Below, piece by piece: positions 27,814-36,999 of a stretch of DNA of 64,000 nt. Source of the DNA: Actinomycetota bacterium. GTDB lineage: Bacteria > Actinomycetota > Geothermincolia > Geothermincolales > RBG-13-55-18. Below the pieces are notes generated by a model. The model did not search any database and had not been told where the DNA came from. It was given only the letters and a program-made list of their open reading frames with translations. Location of the stretch: assembly GCA_013178005.1 (NCBI GenBank), contig JABLXL010000023.1, forward strand, positions 39,499-103,498, in the 5' to 3' direction. Both the position numbers and the translations under genes were made by a program. Each line of letters starts with the position of its first letter. The first letter of the stretch is position 1.

Positions 27814-28380
27814 GTGATAGTGTTGGGTAAAATCGTAGGGAAAGGAAAGGGGAAAGGATCAAACCGCCAGGGGGGCTTTACCGTAGTTGAACTCGCCGTC
27901 TCCATCCTGCTCGTAGGCATATCCCTGTCGGTGGTAACCCTTGCCTACGCCAGCTCCCGCAGGAGCATGTTGATCACCAGCGGAACGGACGAAGTGGAGA
28001 GCCTGATGAGGAGGGCCTACAACATAGCCATGCAGGAGGGAGTGGATGTATATCTGCAGTTCTGGGACGCGAGCGGAAGCCACCCCAACCGTTGCGCCAT
28101 CTACCGCGTGTATCCTGATGGCAGGGACGAAAGAGACAACGACGAACCCACGGAAACGCCGCCCCCTGGCGTGTCCGCAGACACCGACGGGGAGGGCCAT
28201 TTCTGGTTCAAGATAGCGGAGGGGTCGGTCTCGGTGCAGTCGCCCGTCACCTTGCTGTTCCGCAGGGAGGGCGCGTTGGTGACGGTTAGCAGCGTCCAGG
28301 GAGGCATGAGCGTCACCATCACCCTCTCGGGTCTTTCACGCACCATCACCATAAACGAGAGGGGCGAGGTTAGTTCCTGA
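27814..28380 (+). CDS. Type IV prepilin-like protein, GspH/FimT type
   Basis: A 188-residue minor pilin. The prepilin cleavage motif reads QGG/FTVVE (cleavage after G21, Glu at +5) and is followed by the hydrophobic helix LAVSILLVGISLSVVTLAY; a short basic leader rich in Lys and Gly precedes it. The globular part resembles GspH/FimT pseudopilins (RRAYNIAMQEGVDVYLQFWD). First of four pilin-like genes, probably part of the priming/tip complex. The start is GTG 27814; a TTG at 27823 is also possible. Confidence 0.85.
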   Translation: MIVLGKIVGKGKGKGSNRQGGFTVVELAVSILLVGISLSVVTLAYASSRRSMLITSGTDEVESLMRRAYNIAMQEGVDVYLQFWDASGSHPNRCAIYRVYPDGRDERDNDEPTETPPPGVSADTDGEGHFWFKIAEGSVSVQSPVTLLFRREGALVTVSSVQGGMSVTITLSGLSRTITINERGEVSS

Positions 28381-28396
28381 TGGACGGGGGAGGACG

Positions 28397-31108
28397 ATGA
28401 TGAGGGCGCGGGAAATCATGGCAGCGATAAGGGGAAGGATGCGGGGGGAAGCGGGTTTCTCCCTGGCCGAGGTCATGGTAGCGGGTCTCATCCTGTCCCT
28501 TGCGGTTTTCCCCATGGTGGGGTTGTTCGACGGCGCCTACCGTGTATCCATGGCCGCATCGGACATCAACCTTTCCGCCGAGTGCCTTCAGCGCTACAAC
28601 GAGCTTGCACGCAGCGTTCCCTTCTATGTCGCCCACAGCGATGACAACCCGTCAACCCCGTTGGATTTCGACGATTTCTACTGGGGTTCGCGATCTCCCA
28701 TTACCAAGAACCAATGGCTTAGTCCTAACGATCCTAACAATTACTGGGTGACCATGAAGGCCATGAACGTGGAGCCCTATCCGAATATGAAGGTCGAAAT
28801 AAGAATGGCCTTCGTGGACGACGAGCTGGTGCAGGGGAGGACGCTTGAGCAGGCCGCCAACTTGACCGAGATGAACACGAACTGGAGCCCCATGGCGCTT
28901 TACGGCTATGACCGGCCTAAGACCAACACCGGAAAAGTGCTCAGCCTTATCCTTTACGAGGTGAGGGTGACCACCAGGAACGGGCAATCCACAAGCACCA
29001 CCGAGCTCTACGCCTCGCCCACGGACATGGTGGCGAACGTCTATATCGACCGGGTAATAAACGTCTCCTCCGATGCCACCAAGAAGGGCACGCGTTACAA
29101 CTCCTACAGCGAATGTATAAGCGCCCCTCACACCAAGAATTCCATAACCATCCGGGCTTACGGCGAGGGCTTCAGCCAGTCCGATCTCGACGCCGGCTTG
29201 GTGAGCGTCAAGCTGGTGCGGGTGGAGGACGCAGACATAGAGCTCAAGAACATGAGCTACGGCACGGACGGAGGTGAATCCTACATCGAGGGAACCATAG
29301 ACCTTAACGACAACGACGGAGACGAGGAGCCCTGGGGTCCTAAGTACCGCATGCCGGGGTACTGGCACGCCTGGCTTGTGGTCAATCACGTGATCTCGGT
29401 GCGGAACAACATTTTCGTGGTGGAGTACCCGGTTCCCGTGTACCATTCGCCGGGCTCCGACTTTCAAGATTCCGACGGAAACAAGCAAGGCCTCGAGAGC
29501 ACCACCGACGAGGTCTTGACCTTCACCATGGTCGATTACGTGACTGACCTCGTGCCGGAAAATTACCCCAACCCAGGCATAGGGGCGGTGGTCCAACTGG
29601 TACATACCACGACCGATAACGGCGTGCCCATAGACACTATAACTGGGAGAAACCTGGCCATAAGTCCCACGATCGACAAGGGGTATAGGACCGGCCTCAC
29701 CGTAACGGTGCACTTCGACTTCACCGGACATGTTGGTGGAAACTATATGCTGCGCATCATCAATTGCATCGACCGAGCCACGCCTTCCATTGAGGTGATG
29801 GGAAACACCTATTTAGAGCTGGAGTCAGGCCCTTATTATTACCTGGAGGGCCCCCCTGCGGTGAACGAGGTCTATGTTTACGAGGAGACCCCGGTGACGC
29901 CTGAGCGCAGGCACTTCGTGTACGACGACCGCTCCTACACCTACACCCTGGAGATAAAGGGCTTCAACTTCGACAGCCTCATCGCCGCCGCAGATATCAA
30001 GCTGGGCATCGGAGGGGATACCTCCGTGGACCCGCCCAGCGGGGCCACCAACGAGATATCACCACTCAGCGTGCAATGGCTGAACTCCGAGACCATACGG
30101 GCGGTATTCGATTTCACCGATGACGGAAGCGGCGGCGAGGCGGTTGAGGAGGCCGAGCGCGGGGTGTACTGGATATGGGTGCGCAACAGCAACGGCTTCG
30201 GGAGAGTGCTCACCAACGCCATGGATATACGTGCGCCCGCGCCCATAATCTACGGTTATGACGTCAATACCTACGGCCTGTGGCAGAACTACTACGGCGT
30301 GCAGGTGGACATCACGGGAGAGTGCTTCGACGTCGACTCTTCTTCGGGCACCGCTTTCGACGTGATGATCAAAGAGGTAGGCGAACCATCGAACGACTGG
30401 CTGGCCACCGAAGCCATGGAGGATCCGGTGTCTTTGGATAATGGAAGGCGGGTGCAGTGCCTGCTGAACCTGGTGGACTGCGACGCGGGCGACTGGGAGC
30501 TTTACGGGAAAGCCACCCCCACCGGAGTCACGGACAGCGGCTACACAGATATCGTCAATGGCGTCCAGTACAAGACACTGTTGCCCATCACCCTTGGCGT
30601 GCCCACCCTGCTGACCAGCGGGGTTCCCGCGGGCTCCGAGCCCTGGTCGGTTAAGGTGAAATCCCATTACATGAACGCCGACGCGGCTGGGGTATGGCCG
30701 GAGGATTGGAGCGATTGGCTGGAGAGCACCGAGGGAGGAGGCGTCCAGGCGACGGTGTACGAGACGGACGACGGTCGCGCCCAGCCACAGAACAGGACCC
30801 GGGGAGAGATGTTCTTCGTGGAGCTTAGGGGCATGGGCTTCAACAAGGGCACCATCAACGTGCATGCCGAGAACGACCACGGCGAGAACACCGACGGAAT
30901 GGACGAGACCTGGACCAACGTGACGGTGCTCGTCGACAGGGAGAACGCCAAGGTGTGGATAGAGATGGAGGAAAGCGACGCCAAGCGCACTGGTCCGCAC
31001 CAGAAGGACGACGGTAGCGAGAACCCCATCCGGATCCGCATCAAGAACAACGTGAACAACAAGTGGTCGTCCTGGTTCAATAATCGCATCAGAGTGAGGT
31101 ATCCGTGA
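28397..31108 (+). CDS. Very large PilV-like minor pilin with Ig/IPT-like ectodomain
   Basis: 903 residues. The N-terminus is a class III prepilin signal (RGEAG/FSLAEV, cleavage after G20, Glu at +5) and a pilin helix (VMVAGLILSLAVFPMVGLF). Instead of a 100-150-residue head it carries an ectodomain of about 850 residues made of beta-rich segments; several begin with APAPIIYGYDVNTYG- or PPAVNEVYVYEETP-like strands typical of IPT/TIG (Ig-like) repeats, with Asn/Asp/Tyr-rich composition and few Cys. This looks like a pilus-tip adhesin or surface sensor. GGGGAGG precedes the ATG. Family assignment of the ectodomain is tentative. Confidence 0.78.
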   Translation: MMRAREIMAAIRGRMRGEAGFSLAEVMVAGLILSLAVFPMVGLFDGAYRVSMAASDINLSAECLQRYNELARSVPFYVAHSDDNPSTPLDFDDFYWGSRSPITKNQWLSPNDPNNYWVTMKAMNVEPYPNMKVEIRMAFVDDELVQGRTLEQAANLTEMNTNWSPMALYGYDRPKTNTGKVLSLILYEVRVTTRNGQSTSTTELYASPTDMVANVYIDRVINVSSDATKKGTRYNSYSECISAPHTKNSITIRAYGEGFSQSDLDAGLVSVKLVRVEDADIELKNMSYGTDGGESYIEGTIDLNDNDGDEEPWGPKYRMPGYWHAWLVVNHVISVRNNIFVVEYPVPVYHSPGSDFQDSDGNKQGLESTTDEVLTFTMVDYVTDLVPENYPNPGIGAVVQLVHTTTDNGVPIDTITGRNLAISPTIDKGYRTGLTVTVHFDFTGHVGGNYMLRIINCIDRATPSIEVMGNTYLELESGPYYYLEGPPAVNEVYVYEETPVTPERRHFVYDDRSYTYTLEIKGFNFDSLIAAADIKLGIGGDTSVDPPSGATNEISPLSVQWLNSETIRAVFDFTDDGSGGEAVEEAERGVYWIWVRNSNGFGRVLTNAMDIRAPAPIIYGYDVNTYGLWQNYYGVQVDITGECFDVDSSSGTAFDVMIKEVGEPSNDWLATEAMEDPVSLDNGRRVQCLLNLVDCDAGDWELYGKATPTGVTDSGYTDIVNGVQYKTLLPITLGVPTLLTSGVPAGSEPWSVKVKSHYMNADAAGVWPEDWSDWLESTEGGGVQATVYETDDGRAQPQNRTRGEMFFVELRGMGFNKGTINVHAENDHGENTDGMDETWTNVTVLVDRENAKVWIEMEESDAKRTGPHQKDDGSENPIRIRIKNNVNNKWSSWFNNRIRVRYP

Positions 31109-31225
31109 GAAGGGCGACATCGTTGTGGCGGCATGGGTGCGCCAGGGAAAAGGAAGAGTGGAAAGACGGCGGGAGCGGAAAACTAGGCAAGCCGGAATGC
31201 GTGTGAACCCTGGAGGGTAGGGAAG

Positions 31226-31762
31226 ATGAAGGTTCTCGGCGACTTGAAGGAAAGGGAGGAGGGCTTCAGCCTGGTGGAGTTGCTCATAGCCTTCGCAATC
31301 CTCGCGCTGCTTGTGTACGCGGCTTTCAATATCCTGGACGTAAACGTCAAGGCCGGGGGCGTTTACGCCGCTAGAGCGGACCTCAGCCAGGAGTTAAGGG
31401 AGACTGGTACCACCATGGTGGACCAGTTGCGGATGGCATATTCCTTCACCACCGCCGAGGCTGGCAACGTTGTTTTTACAGCCTACCTCACCGGCACCAC
31501 CCAGCTCTACAACGTCCAGTTCTTCCTCCAGGGGAGCGACCTCATCCACCGGGTGAGCACAGGGATCCCGGGACCTTCCGATAACCGCGTGCTGGCGAGC
31601 GACGTCACCAGGCTGAAGTTCACCTATTATGATTCCGCGGGGAGCGTGTTAAGCGCGCCTGTGGCAAGTCTTTCCTCCATCGCCAAGGTGGAGATAGAGC
31701 TGACCATGAACAAGTCCGGCATAGAGGACTCCATAACCACAATTGCCAGGATAAGGAAATAA
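31226..31762 (+). CDS. Type IV prepilin-like protein, PilW/GspJ type
   Basis: A 178-residue minor pilin with signal EEG/FSLVE (cleavage after G13, Glu at +5) and helix LLIAFAILALLVYAAFNIL. The remaining domain is beta-rich (VQFFLQGSDLIHRVSTGIPG; VTRLKFTYYDSAGSV; KVEIELTMNKSG), as in PilW/GspJ minor pilins. ATG start with GGAGG-type Shine-Dalgarno upstream. It lies between two giant pilin-like genes and probably helps place them at the pilus tip. Confidence 0.85.
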   Translation: MKVLGDLKEREEGFSLVELLIAFAILALLVYAAFNILDVNVKAGGVYAARADLSQELRETGTTMVDQLRMAYSFTTAEAGNVVFTAYLTGTTQLYNVQFFLQGSDLIHRVSTGIPGPSDNRVLASDVTRLKFTYYDSAGSVLSAPVASLSSIAKVEIELTMNKSGIEDSITTIARIRK

Positions 31763-31812
31763 GGCGGATGTGACGACATGCGATCGCCGTTGAGCGCCGG
31801 GAGTGGTGAGAG

Positions 31813-34152
31813 ATGAAAGGCAAAGGGAAGCAAGTACTATATTGCGGGAGTTTTCCGCACGGCCACAATGACGACTCAAGGATTCCCGATCGCGAGGGCG
31901 GCTTCGCCATGCTTTTTGTGATCTTCTCCATCATGGTGATCGGAATCCTGGGGGCGCTGATCCTCCTCTATACCACGTACGCGCTGCGCAACGCTGTCGG
32001 GGTTACCCCCGCGGCCCGGGCTCAGGCGGCCGCCGAGGCGGGGCTCGACGTCGTGCATGCCATGCTCGCCGCAGGAGATATAACAGGTAACACGAGCGGG
32101 ATCACGGGAAGCCTGTGGCAGGGCAACGGGACCTATTCCGTTAACGTGGTGAAAAACCCCGACATGGGGGACGGCGACCCCTACGACTGGCTGGTCACCT
32201 CCTCGGGCACCTACACTGCCCGCGTCGAGGGCGTCGACCGAACCTTCTACCGCACCCTCGAGGAGGTTATCTCCTTCGCGGGCGGCCACTACTACAGCGC
32301 CCTCGACTACGTTTTGTTCTCCAAGGAGGGCGATATCAGGTTCAATCTGGGCGGGAACCTTCTCCAGGTCGGCGGGATATTGGTCGACGGCAGCGTCTAC
32401 GCCGGGAACGACATCGAACTCCAGAACGAGGCTCGCCTGGCGGCGGGGACCAACTTCGAGATCAGGGGAGATGTGGTTACCGAGAGGGGCGACATCATCG
32501 TGCGCGAGCTAAACGTGGCCCTGGCCGCTTCCAACGTACGCATCAGCGGAAACCTTTTCAGCGGCATTTTGACCAGGCCTGGCGATACTGGAGGGGGCGT
32601 GCTGCTGGAGACGAGGGTCGGCATAGCGGGGGGAGGAAGCATAGAGCTTACGGGAGACATTAACGCGTCGGGGAGGCTCAGAAGCGTTGACCAGGGAGTG
32701 CGCATCATAAACGAGGTCTGGGTCCTTGGAGGGTGCACCACTCGTATCAACGGGACCATCAGGTCCAACAGGGACGTTTACGCCGAGAACTCGGTACGGT
32801 TACTGGCGGGTTGGCCCAGCATCGAGGTTAACGGGAGCGTATTCGGGGGCGAGGACGTCAACTTCCGCTCTGTGCTCAATATCGCGGGTGGAACCCTGAA
32901 CAACAATATCAACGGAAGCATATACGCTTCCGGCAACGTGGACCTGTACGCAGATGGCGCAGTTCTGGGCACCATGCAGAACCGCGTGGGCGGGGATATA
33001 CAGGCAGGGGGCAACGTCAATATCTACCATCATTTCGGCGTGGGGTGCGGTAACCCCAGCGGATACGTTGTGGGCGGAAACATCTACGGGGACAGCGTGA
33101 ACCTGGACAGCAGGTTGGGGGCAGCGGGGACAATTGCCAACAGCGTGGGCGGGAACATCTACGCCAACGGTCCTATCAACCTTGACAACTACGCCGCGGC
33201 GGGCACGAGCCGGGTGACCATCGGGGGCAGTGTGTATTCGGAAGGCAACTTCGATTTTTACGATCAGAGCGGTTTCCTGGGCACGGCGACGGTGGCGGTG
33301 AACGGCGGCCTGGCGCCGCTCAACCCCCCTTCCGCCAACCCCGGCGTGTACTCCAACGGGGCCATGTCCCTCAGCGTAGACAAGGGCTTATTAAGCACGG
33401 CCTCCATAAGCGTTAACAAAGATGCCAGGCGCTATGGTGGATCACCTACCATAAGCAGCAACGTGAGCGTAACGGGCGACAAGACTACGCCTCTCCCCTC
33501 GCAGTTCAGCGTGCCGGAACCCACCGCGCCCACCGCGCCCACCGAGTACCGAGAGGTGCTCCTGCCCGAGTGCGACTTCGACTACTACCGCGAACTGGCC
33601 AAGGAGCAGGAGCTGCTCGACGGCCAGGATCACTATTTCGAGACCCCGCCGAGCCCCAACCTGGACATTCCCGCTGGGGCCTTCAGTTCCAGCCTCTTCG
33701 TGGTTTTCGTCGAGGGAGACCTAAACGTTGGCACGGTGAGCGTGCCGGTGGCCTGCAAAGCGGTGTTGGTGGCCACGGGAGACATAACCCTTCAAGAGAC
33801 GCTGAGGCGCGAGGGCTCGGGTGACGCGGAGTTCCAGATCATCGCCGGGGGCAAGTTCCTATACGACGCTGGCGGCAATATGACCATCGATGACAACGAC
33901 CAGTTCTTCATCTACGCAGCGCACGAGGACTACGACCCGGTCAGCGACCCGGTCAGCGTGGAATACGAGATGGGGTGGTTCAAGAACCTCAGGGGGCAGA
34001 TCACGGCGCGCGGAGACATCGAGCTCAACTCCAGCGGGTCAAGGTTCAGCTGGTTACCGGGATCGAACTATTCCATCCACTATAAGAGCCCCTCGGTTCT
34101 CGGAGAAGCTTTCCGTATACCCTTCAAAGTGAAGATGTGGAAGGAGAAATAG
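31813..34152 (+). CDS. PilX-like membrane protein with bactofilin-like beta-helix repeats
   Basis: 779 residues. The N-terminal region REGG/FAMLFVIFSIMVIGIL followed by ARAQAAAEAGLDVVHAM resembles PilX_N proteins: a pilin-type helix without Glu at +5, so processing by prepilin peptidase is uncertain. Residues about 175-500 consist of about eight imperfect repeats of 26-28 residues with the pattern [IV]xGs[IV]yaxgn[VI]xL, e.g. INGSIYASGNVDLYADG and VGGNIYANGPINLDNYA, reading as a right-handed beta-helix like bactofilins. A Pro-rich linker and a second beta domain follow. Probably a surface-exposed shaft or adhesin delivered by the pilus. Function is inferred from context. Confidence 0.75.
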   Translation: MKGKGKQVLYCGSFPHGHNDDSRIPDREGGFAMLFVIFSIMVIGILGALILLYTTYALRNAVGVTPAARAQAAAEAGLDVVHAMLAAGDITGNTSGITGSLWQGNGTYSVNVVKNPDMGDGDPYDWLVTSSGTYTARVEGVDRTFYRTLEEVISFAGGHYYSALDYVLFSKEGDIRFNLGGNLLQVGGILVDGSVYAGNDIELQNEARLAAGTNFEIRGDVVTERGDIIVRELNVALAASNVRISGNLFSGILTRPGDTGGGVLLETRVGIAGGGSIELTGDINASGRLRSVDQGVRIINEVWVLGGCTTRINGTIRSNRDVYAENSVRLLAGWPSIEVNGSVFGGEDVNFRSVLNIAGGTLNNNINGSIYASGNVDLYADGAVLGTMQNRVGGDIQAGGNVNIYHHFGVGCGNPSGYVVGGNIYGDSVNLDSRLGAAGTIANSVGGNIYANGPINLDNYAAAGTSRVTIGGSVYSEGNFDFYDQSGFLGTATVAVNGGLAPLNPPSANPGVYSNGAMSLSVDKGLLSTASISVNKDARRYGGSPTISSNVSVTGDKTTPLPSQFSVPEPTAPTAPTEYREVLLPECDFDYYRELAKEQELLDGQDHYFETPPSPNLDIPAGAFSSSLFVVFVEGDLNVGTVSVPVACKAVLVATGDITLQETLRREGSGDAEFQIIAGGKFLYDAGGNMTIDDNDQFFIYAAHEDYDPVSDPVSVEYEMGWFKNLRGQITARGDIELNSSGSRFSWLPGSNYSIHYKSPSVLGEAFRIPFKVKMWKEK

Positions 34153-34182
34153 GCCAGGCACATGTACACTGTTTCTTGTTCA

Positions 34183-34210
34183 ACGGGGGCCGCGCCAGCG
34201 GCTCCCGTTT
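34183..34210 (+). terminator. Probable terminator after the pilin genes
   Basis: ACGGGGGCCGC and GCGGCTCCCGT pair over 11 positions (one G-U) around a GCCA loop, followed by TTCGTT. The T-run is weak, so termination may be partial. Confidence 0.6.
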
Positions 34211-34381
34211 CGTTGTCCGCAAAGGTGTCCGGGTCAGCCTACGGTTATGCGTGAGGCGTGTCGTGGTTTACGATTACGGAAACAAAGATTGTCTATGCAT
34301 AGGTATACTAATGTCCAGTAGATCTGGTTTTCGGGGCAACGGGGTGTTGGGGTCGTTTGTTGAGGGAATGGAGGCGTGACT

Positions 34382-35008
34382 TTGAGCGAGGAGAAGAAAC
34401 GCGCGCATGATGTGAAATCTTCGGAGGAGCGAGTAAGGGTGGAGGAGACCCGGAGGGGCTTCTTCTGGTTCATGATGGTCGCGGGCCTGGTGATCATCGC
34501 CTACTTCACCCTCAACATGGCGTTCAACTTCGTGTTCGCCGTGGACCTAGCGGGGGATGGCGTGAACGTGGTGCTGAAAGAAGCGGAATACGATGATGGC
34601 GGAAACTTAATTGCTCCTCCCGAAGTCCTTACCCTGCACGGGGTAACGGGATGGGTGGAGGGTTTGGCGCCCTGGATGGCGGTGAACGGCTTCACCCTCG
34701 CCCTTGGCTCGCTTCTCCTGGGGCTGGGATATGTGATGACGGGAAGGATGCGCGAAAAGGCCGCGGTGTCCATTTTCAAGATGCGCCTGCTCGGGTGGTA
34801 CTTGGGCCTCGTGGCCGCGCTGATGTTTGTTCTGGGAGTGGACAGGGTGTTCTTCATACCCCATGGTGTCGGGGAAGGCTTGTTATCCTGGATGGACTGG
34901 TACGTCCTGGAATTTCTCGCGCACACCGTGTGGGCGGTGGTGCTCCTGGTGCTGGCGGCATTTTTTCTGAGGGTGGAAATGGTGCAGGATGAGGGAACGA
35001 GCGATTAG
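34382..35008 (+). CDS. Four-helix membrane protein of unknown function
   Basis: A 208-residue protein I do not recognise. A charged cytoplasmic N-terminus is followed by four hydrophobic helices (around residues 24-46, 96-117, 137-160 and 180-203 by hydropathy), with an extracytoplasmic acidic loop between helices 1 and 2. The TTG at 34382 is chosen because GGAGG lies 7 bases upstream; the GTG at 34376 overlaps that site. It lies between the pilin genes and the M24 peptidase; there is no direct link to pili beyond position. Confidence 0.7.
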   Translation: MSEEKKRAHDVKSSEERVRVEETRRGFFWFMMVAGLVIIAYFTLNMAFNFVFAVDLAGDGVNVVLKEAEYDDGGNLIAPPEVLTLHGVTGWVEGLAPWMAVNGFTLALGSLLLGLGYVMTGRMREKAAVSIFKMRLLGWYLGLVAALMFVLGVDRVFFIPHGVGEGLLSWMDWYVLEFLAHTVWAVVLLVLAAFFLRVEMVQDEGTSD

Positions 35009-35222
35009 GTCGGTTGCCCCCCGGCGGGCGCATGAGCGCAAGGGAGCGGACGGATAAACGCCGGAACCTCGAGGGTGCCGGCCTCGCGGGCATGAGAGGA
35101 TGGAGTTCGGATGGCGGCGAGAAAAGGCGGGGGTTCGGCTCTCACTCTTTCTGATTACTGCGATGATCAAGGGCCAAGAGGCGGCTAAAGGGCGGATTTT
35201 ACGCGTCGGGAACTAGGGTGTA

Positions 35223-36566
35223 GTGGCCACAGGGTCAAGGGAAGACTTTGTTGAGATGGCGTCAAAGATTGCCTTGGGGATTGAGTTCGGGAGGCGCAGG
35301 CGAGGCGCCCTGGACGTGGCTCGCAAGGCGGGTCTCGACGGCCTGCTTGTAACACACCTGCCAGACATCCGTTATCTGTGCGGTTTCAGCGGCTCCAGTG
35401 GGATGCTGTTCGTCATGCGCGACAAGACGTATCTGCTCACAGATTTCCGCTATCGCGAGCAGTCGCGCATCGAAGCAGTGGGGGTTAAGGCCGTCATCTG
35501 CGACGACGGTTTCGCGGAGGGTCTGCGGGAAGTCCTGGAGAGCCGCCAAATTAAGGCGGTCTCGGGAAAAGGAAGGGGTGGCGCGCCGGGCGGAAAGGCG
35601 GACGTGGGTGCTGACTCGCCTCACGGGACTGCGGAGGGCGCCCATCGTATCTTAGCTGAACGTGCTATCGCGGATGATGTGAGGGTTACCTCTAAAAAAA
35701 CAGGGCATGGCTCCGGGGACGAGCTTGGCGGCGAAAACGGGAAAAAGGATGGATCACTGATCTCCATAGGTTTCGATCCGGAGCATCTCGCCTACGCGGA
35801 GGTTATCCGCCTAAGGCGTCATCTGCGAGGACTGGCCCGCCTGGTGGCGGTGAAAAAGCCTCCAACCTCTTTAAGGGCGTTGAAGAGCAATGCCGAACTC
35901 GCGGCCATGCGTAAGGGGATATACATCGCCGAGAAGGCCTTCAGGGAGGCGCTAGGAGCTACTGGTGACCGTTGCACCGAGGCGGCGCTGGCGGCGAAGC
36001 TTGACGCCGCCGCTCGGCGCATGGGGGCCGAGTCCCCTTCCTTTGAGACCATCGTTGCCTCTGGCAAGAGAGGGGCCTTGGTGCACGCGCGCCCCTCTCG
36101 TAACCGCCTGTCGGGGGTTGCGGTCATCGACTGGGGGATCGTCCTCGGCGGGTATTGCACCGACTCCACCCGCACCGTTGCTTTCGGGCGCGTTCCCGCG
36201 GAGCTGCGAAAAGCCCACTCCCTGGTGCTGGAGGCGCAGGAAAGGGCCTTGAAAGCGACGAGGCCTGGGGTAAAGGCGAGGGAGGTGGACCGGGCGGCCC
36301 GTGAGTTAATCCAGGCGGCGGGTTACGGAAAGGCTTTCGGTCATGGCCTGGGGCACGGTGTGGGCCTGGAAGTGCACGAGAGGCCATACGTGGGGCCCAG
36401 GAGCGACGACGTGCTCGAGGAGGGCATGGTCTTCACCATTGAGCCCGGCATCTACCTTCCGGGCGTGGGGGGCGTGAGGGTAGAGGACATGGCCGTGGTC
36501 ACCCGCGACGGCGCCGAGTTCCTCACCGCCCTGCCAAGAACTTTGTACCCCGCGGATTATCTATAG
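35223..36566 (+). CDS. pepP: M24-family Xaa-Pro aminopeptidase with N-domain insertion
   Basis: Metallopeptidase that removes N-terminal residues before proline. All five metal ligands are visible: Asp in VIDWG, Asp in CTDSTRT, His in GHGLGHGVG, Glu in FTIEPGIY and Glu in VRVEDMAV. The creatinase N-domain contains an insertion of about 65-70 residues (roughly 118-185) that is Gly/Lys/Asp-rich and of low complexity, making the protein 447 residues against a usual 350-360. The GTG start is uncertain; ATG 35256 is an alternative. It precedes efp as in many Gram-positive genomes. Its last 36 bases are duplicated downstream. Confidence 0.9.
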   Translation: MATGSREDFVEMASKIALGIEFGRRRRGALDVARKAGLDGLLVTHLPDIRYLCGFSGSSGMLFVMRDKTYLLTDFRYREQSRIEAVGVKAVICDDGFAEGLREVLESRQIKAVSGKGRGGAPGGKADVGADSPHGTAEGAHRILAERAIADDVRVTSKKTGHGSGDELGGENGKKDGSLISIGFDPEHLAYAEVIRLRRHLRGLARLVAVKKPPTSLRALKSNAELAAMRKGIYIAEKAFREALGATGDRCTEAALAAKLDAAARRMGAESPSFETIVASGKRGALVHARPSRNRLSGVAVIDWGIVLGGYCTDSTRTVAFGRVPAELRKAHSLVLEAQERALKATRPGVKAREVDRAARELIQAAGYGKAFGHGLGHGVGLEVHERPYVGPRSDDVLEEGMVFTIEPGIYLPGVGGVRVEDMAVVTRDGAEFLTALPRTLYPADYL

Positions 36567-36639
36567 CGAGGTATTCCCGGTAGTCCTCGGGGTCCTGGCT
36601 CAACTGCCAAGAACCTTGTAACCCGCGGATTATCTATAG
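36531..36639 (+). repeat. Direct repeat copying the 3' end of the peptidase gene
   Basis: The final 36 bases of the gene including its stop (36531-36566, beginning CTGCCAAGAAC, ending ATTATCTATAG) recur at 36604-36639 with two mismatches, 73 bases downstream. The second copy is not part of any gene. This resembles a footprint of an integration or duplication event at a gene 3' end. Confidence 0.92.
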
Positions 36640-36999
36640 GCATATAGGGAGGGTTTTAGCCCATACCCGAGCCTTGGTCGCAAATCCTTTGCCTCACGAA
36701 ATAAAATGAGCGCTATTGTCCCCCGTTTGAACATGGCCTCCATCCTTTGCTTCCCGGTATGAATAGGCCAGCGCATGCATATGGGGACGGCCTTTGGCCC
36801 ATATCTGAGCTTGAACTGACCCAGTGTCTCTTGACGCAAAACCGCCGCCCCCGCTCCCTGATCGGGCATGCCCCAACATTCCTTGCCTCCCCGCATAAGG
36901 GGGACCAGGCATAAGGATGCGGGCCGCTGCGGAAATTCCCTATGCTAGAATAAAATGCGCTTGATGTAGGAACTCTGGATAGGACCGAGAGGTAGAGGA
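36567..36999 (+). other. Repeat-bearing gap between pepP and efp
   Basis: 433 non-coding bases. Besides the 36-base duplication, a degenerate repeat of about 38 bases is seen at 36640-36677 and 36777-36815 (both begin GCATAT and contain GCCCATA and GAGC). TAGAAT at 36946-36951 may be a -10 box for efp with a poor -35. Confidence 0.55.

Noticed and set aside
36630..36896. Minus-strand 88-residue frame in the pepP-efp gap
   Set aside because: Its internal similarity comes from the DNA repeats at 36640 and 36777; no start signal or known family.
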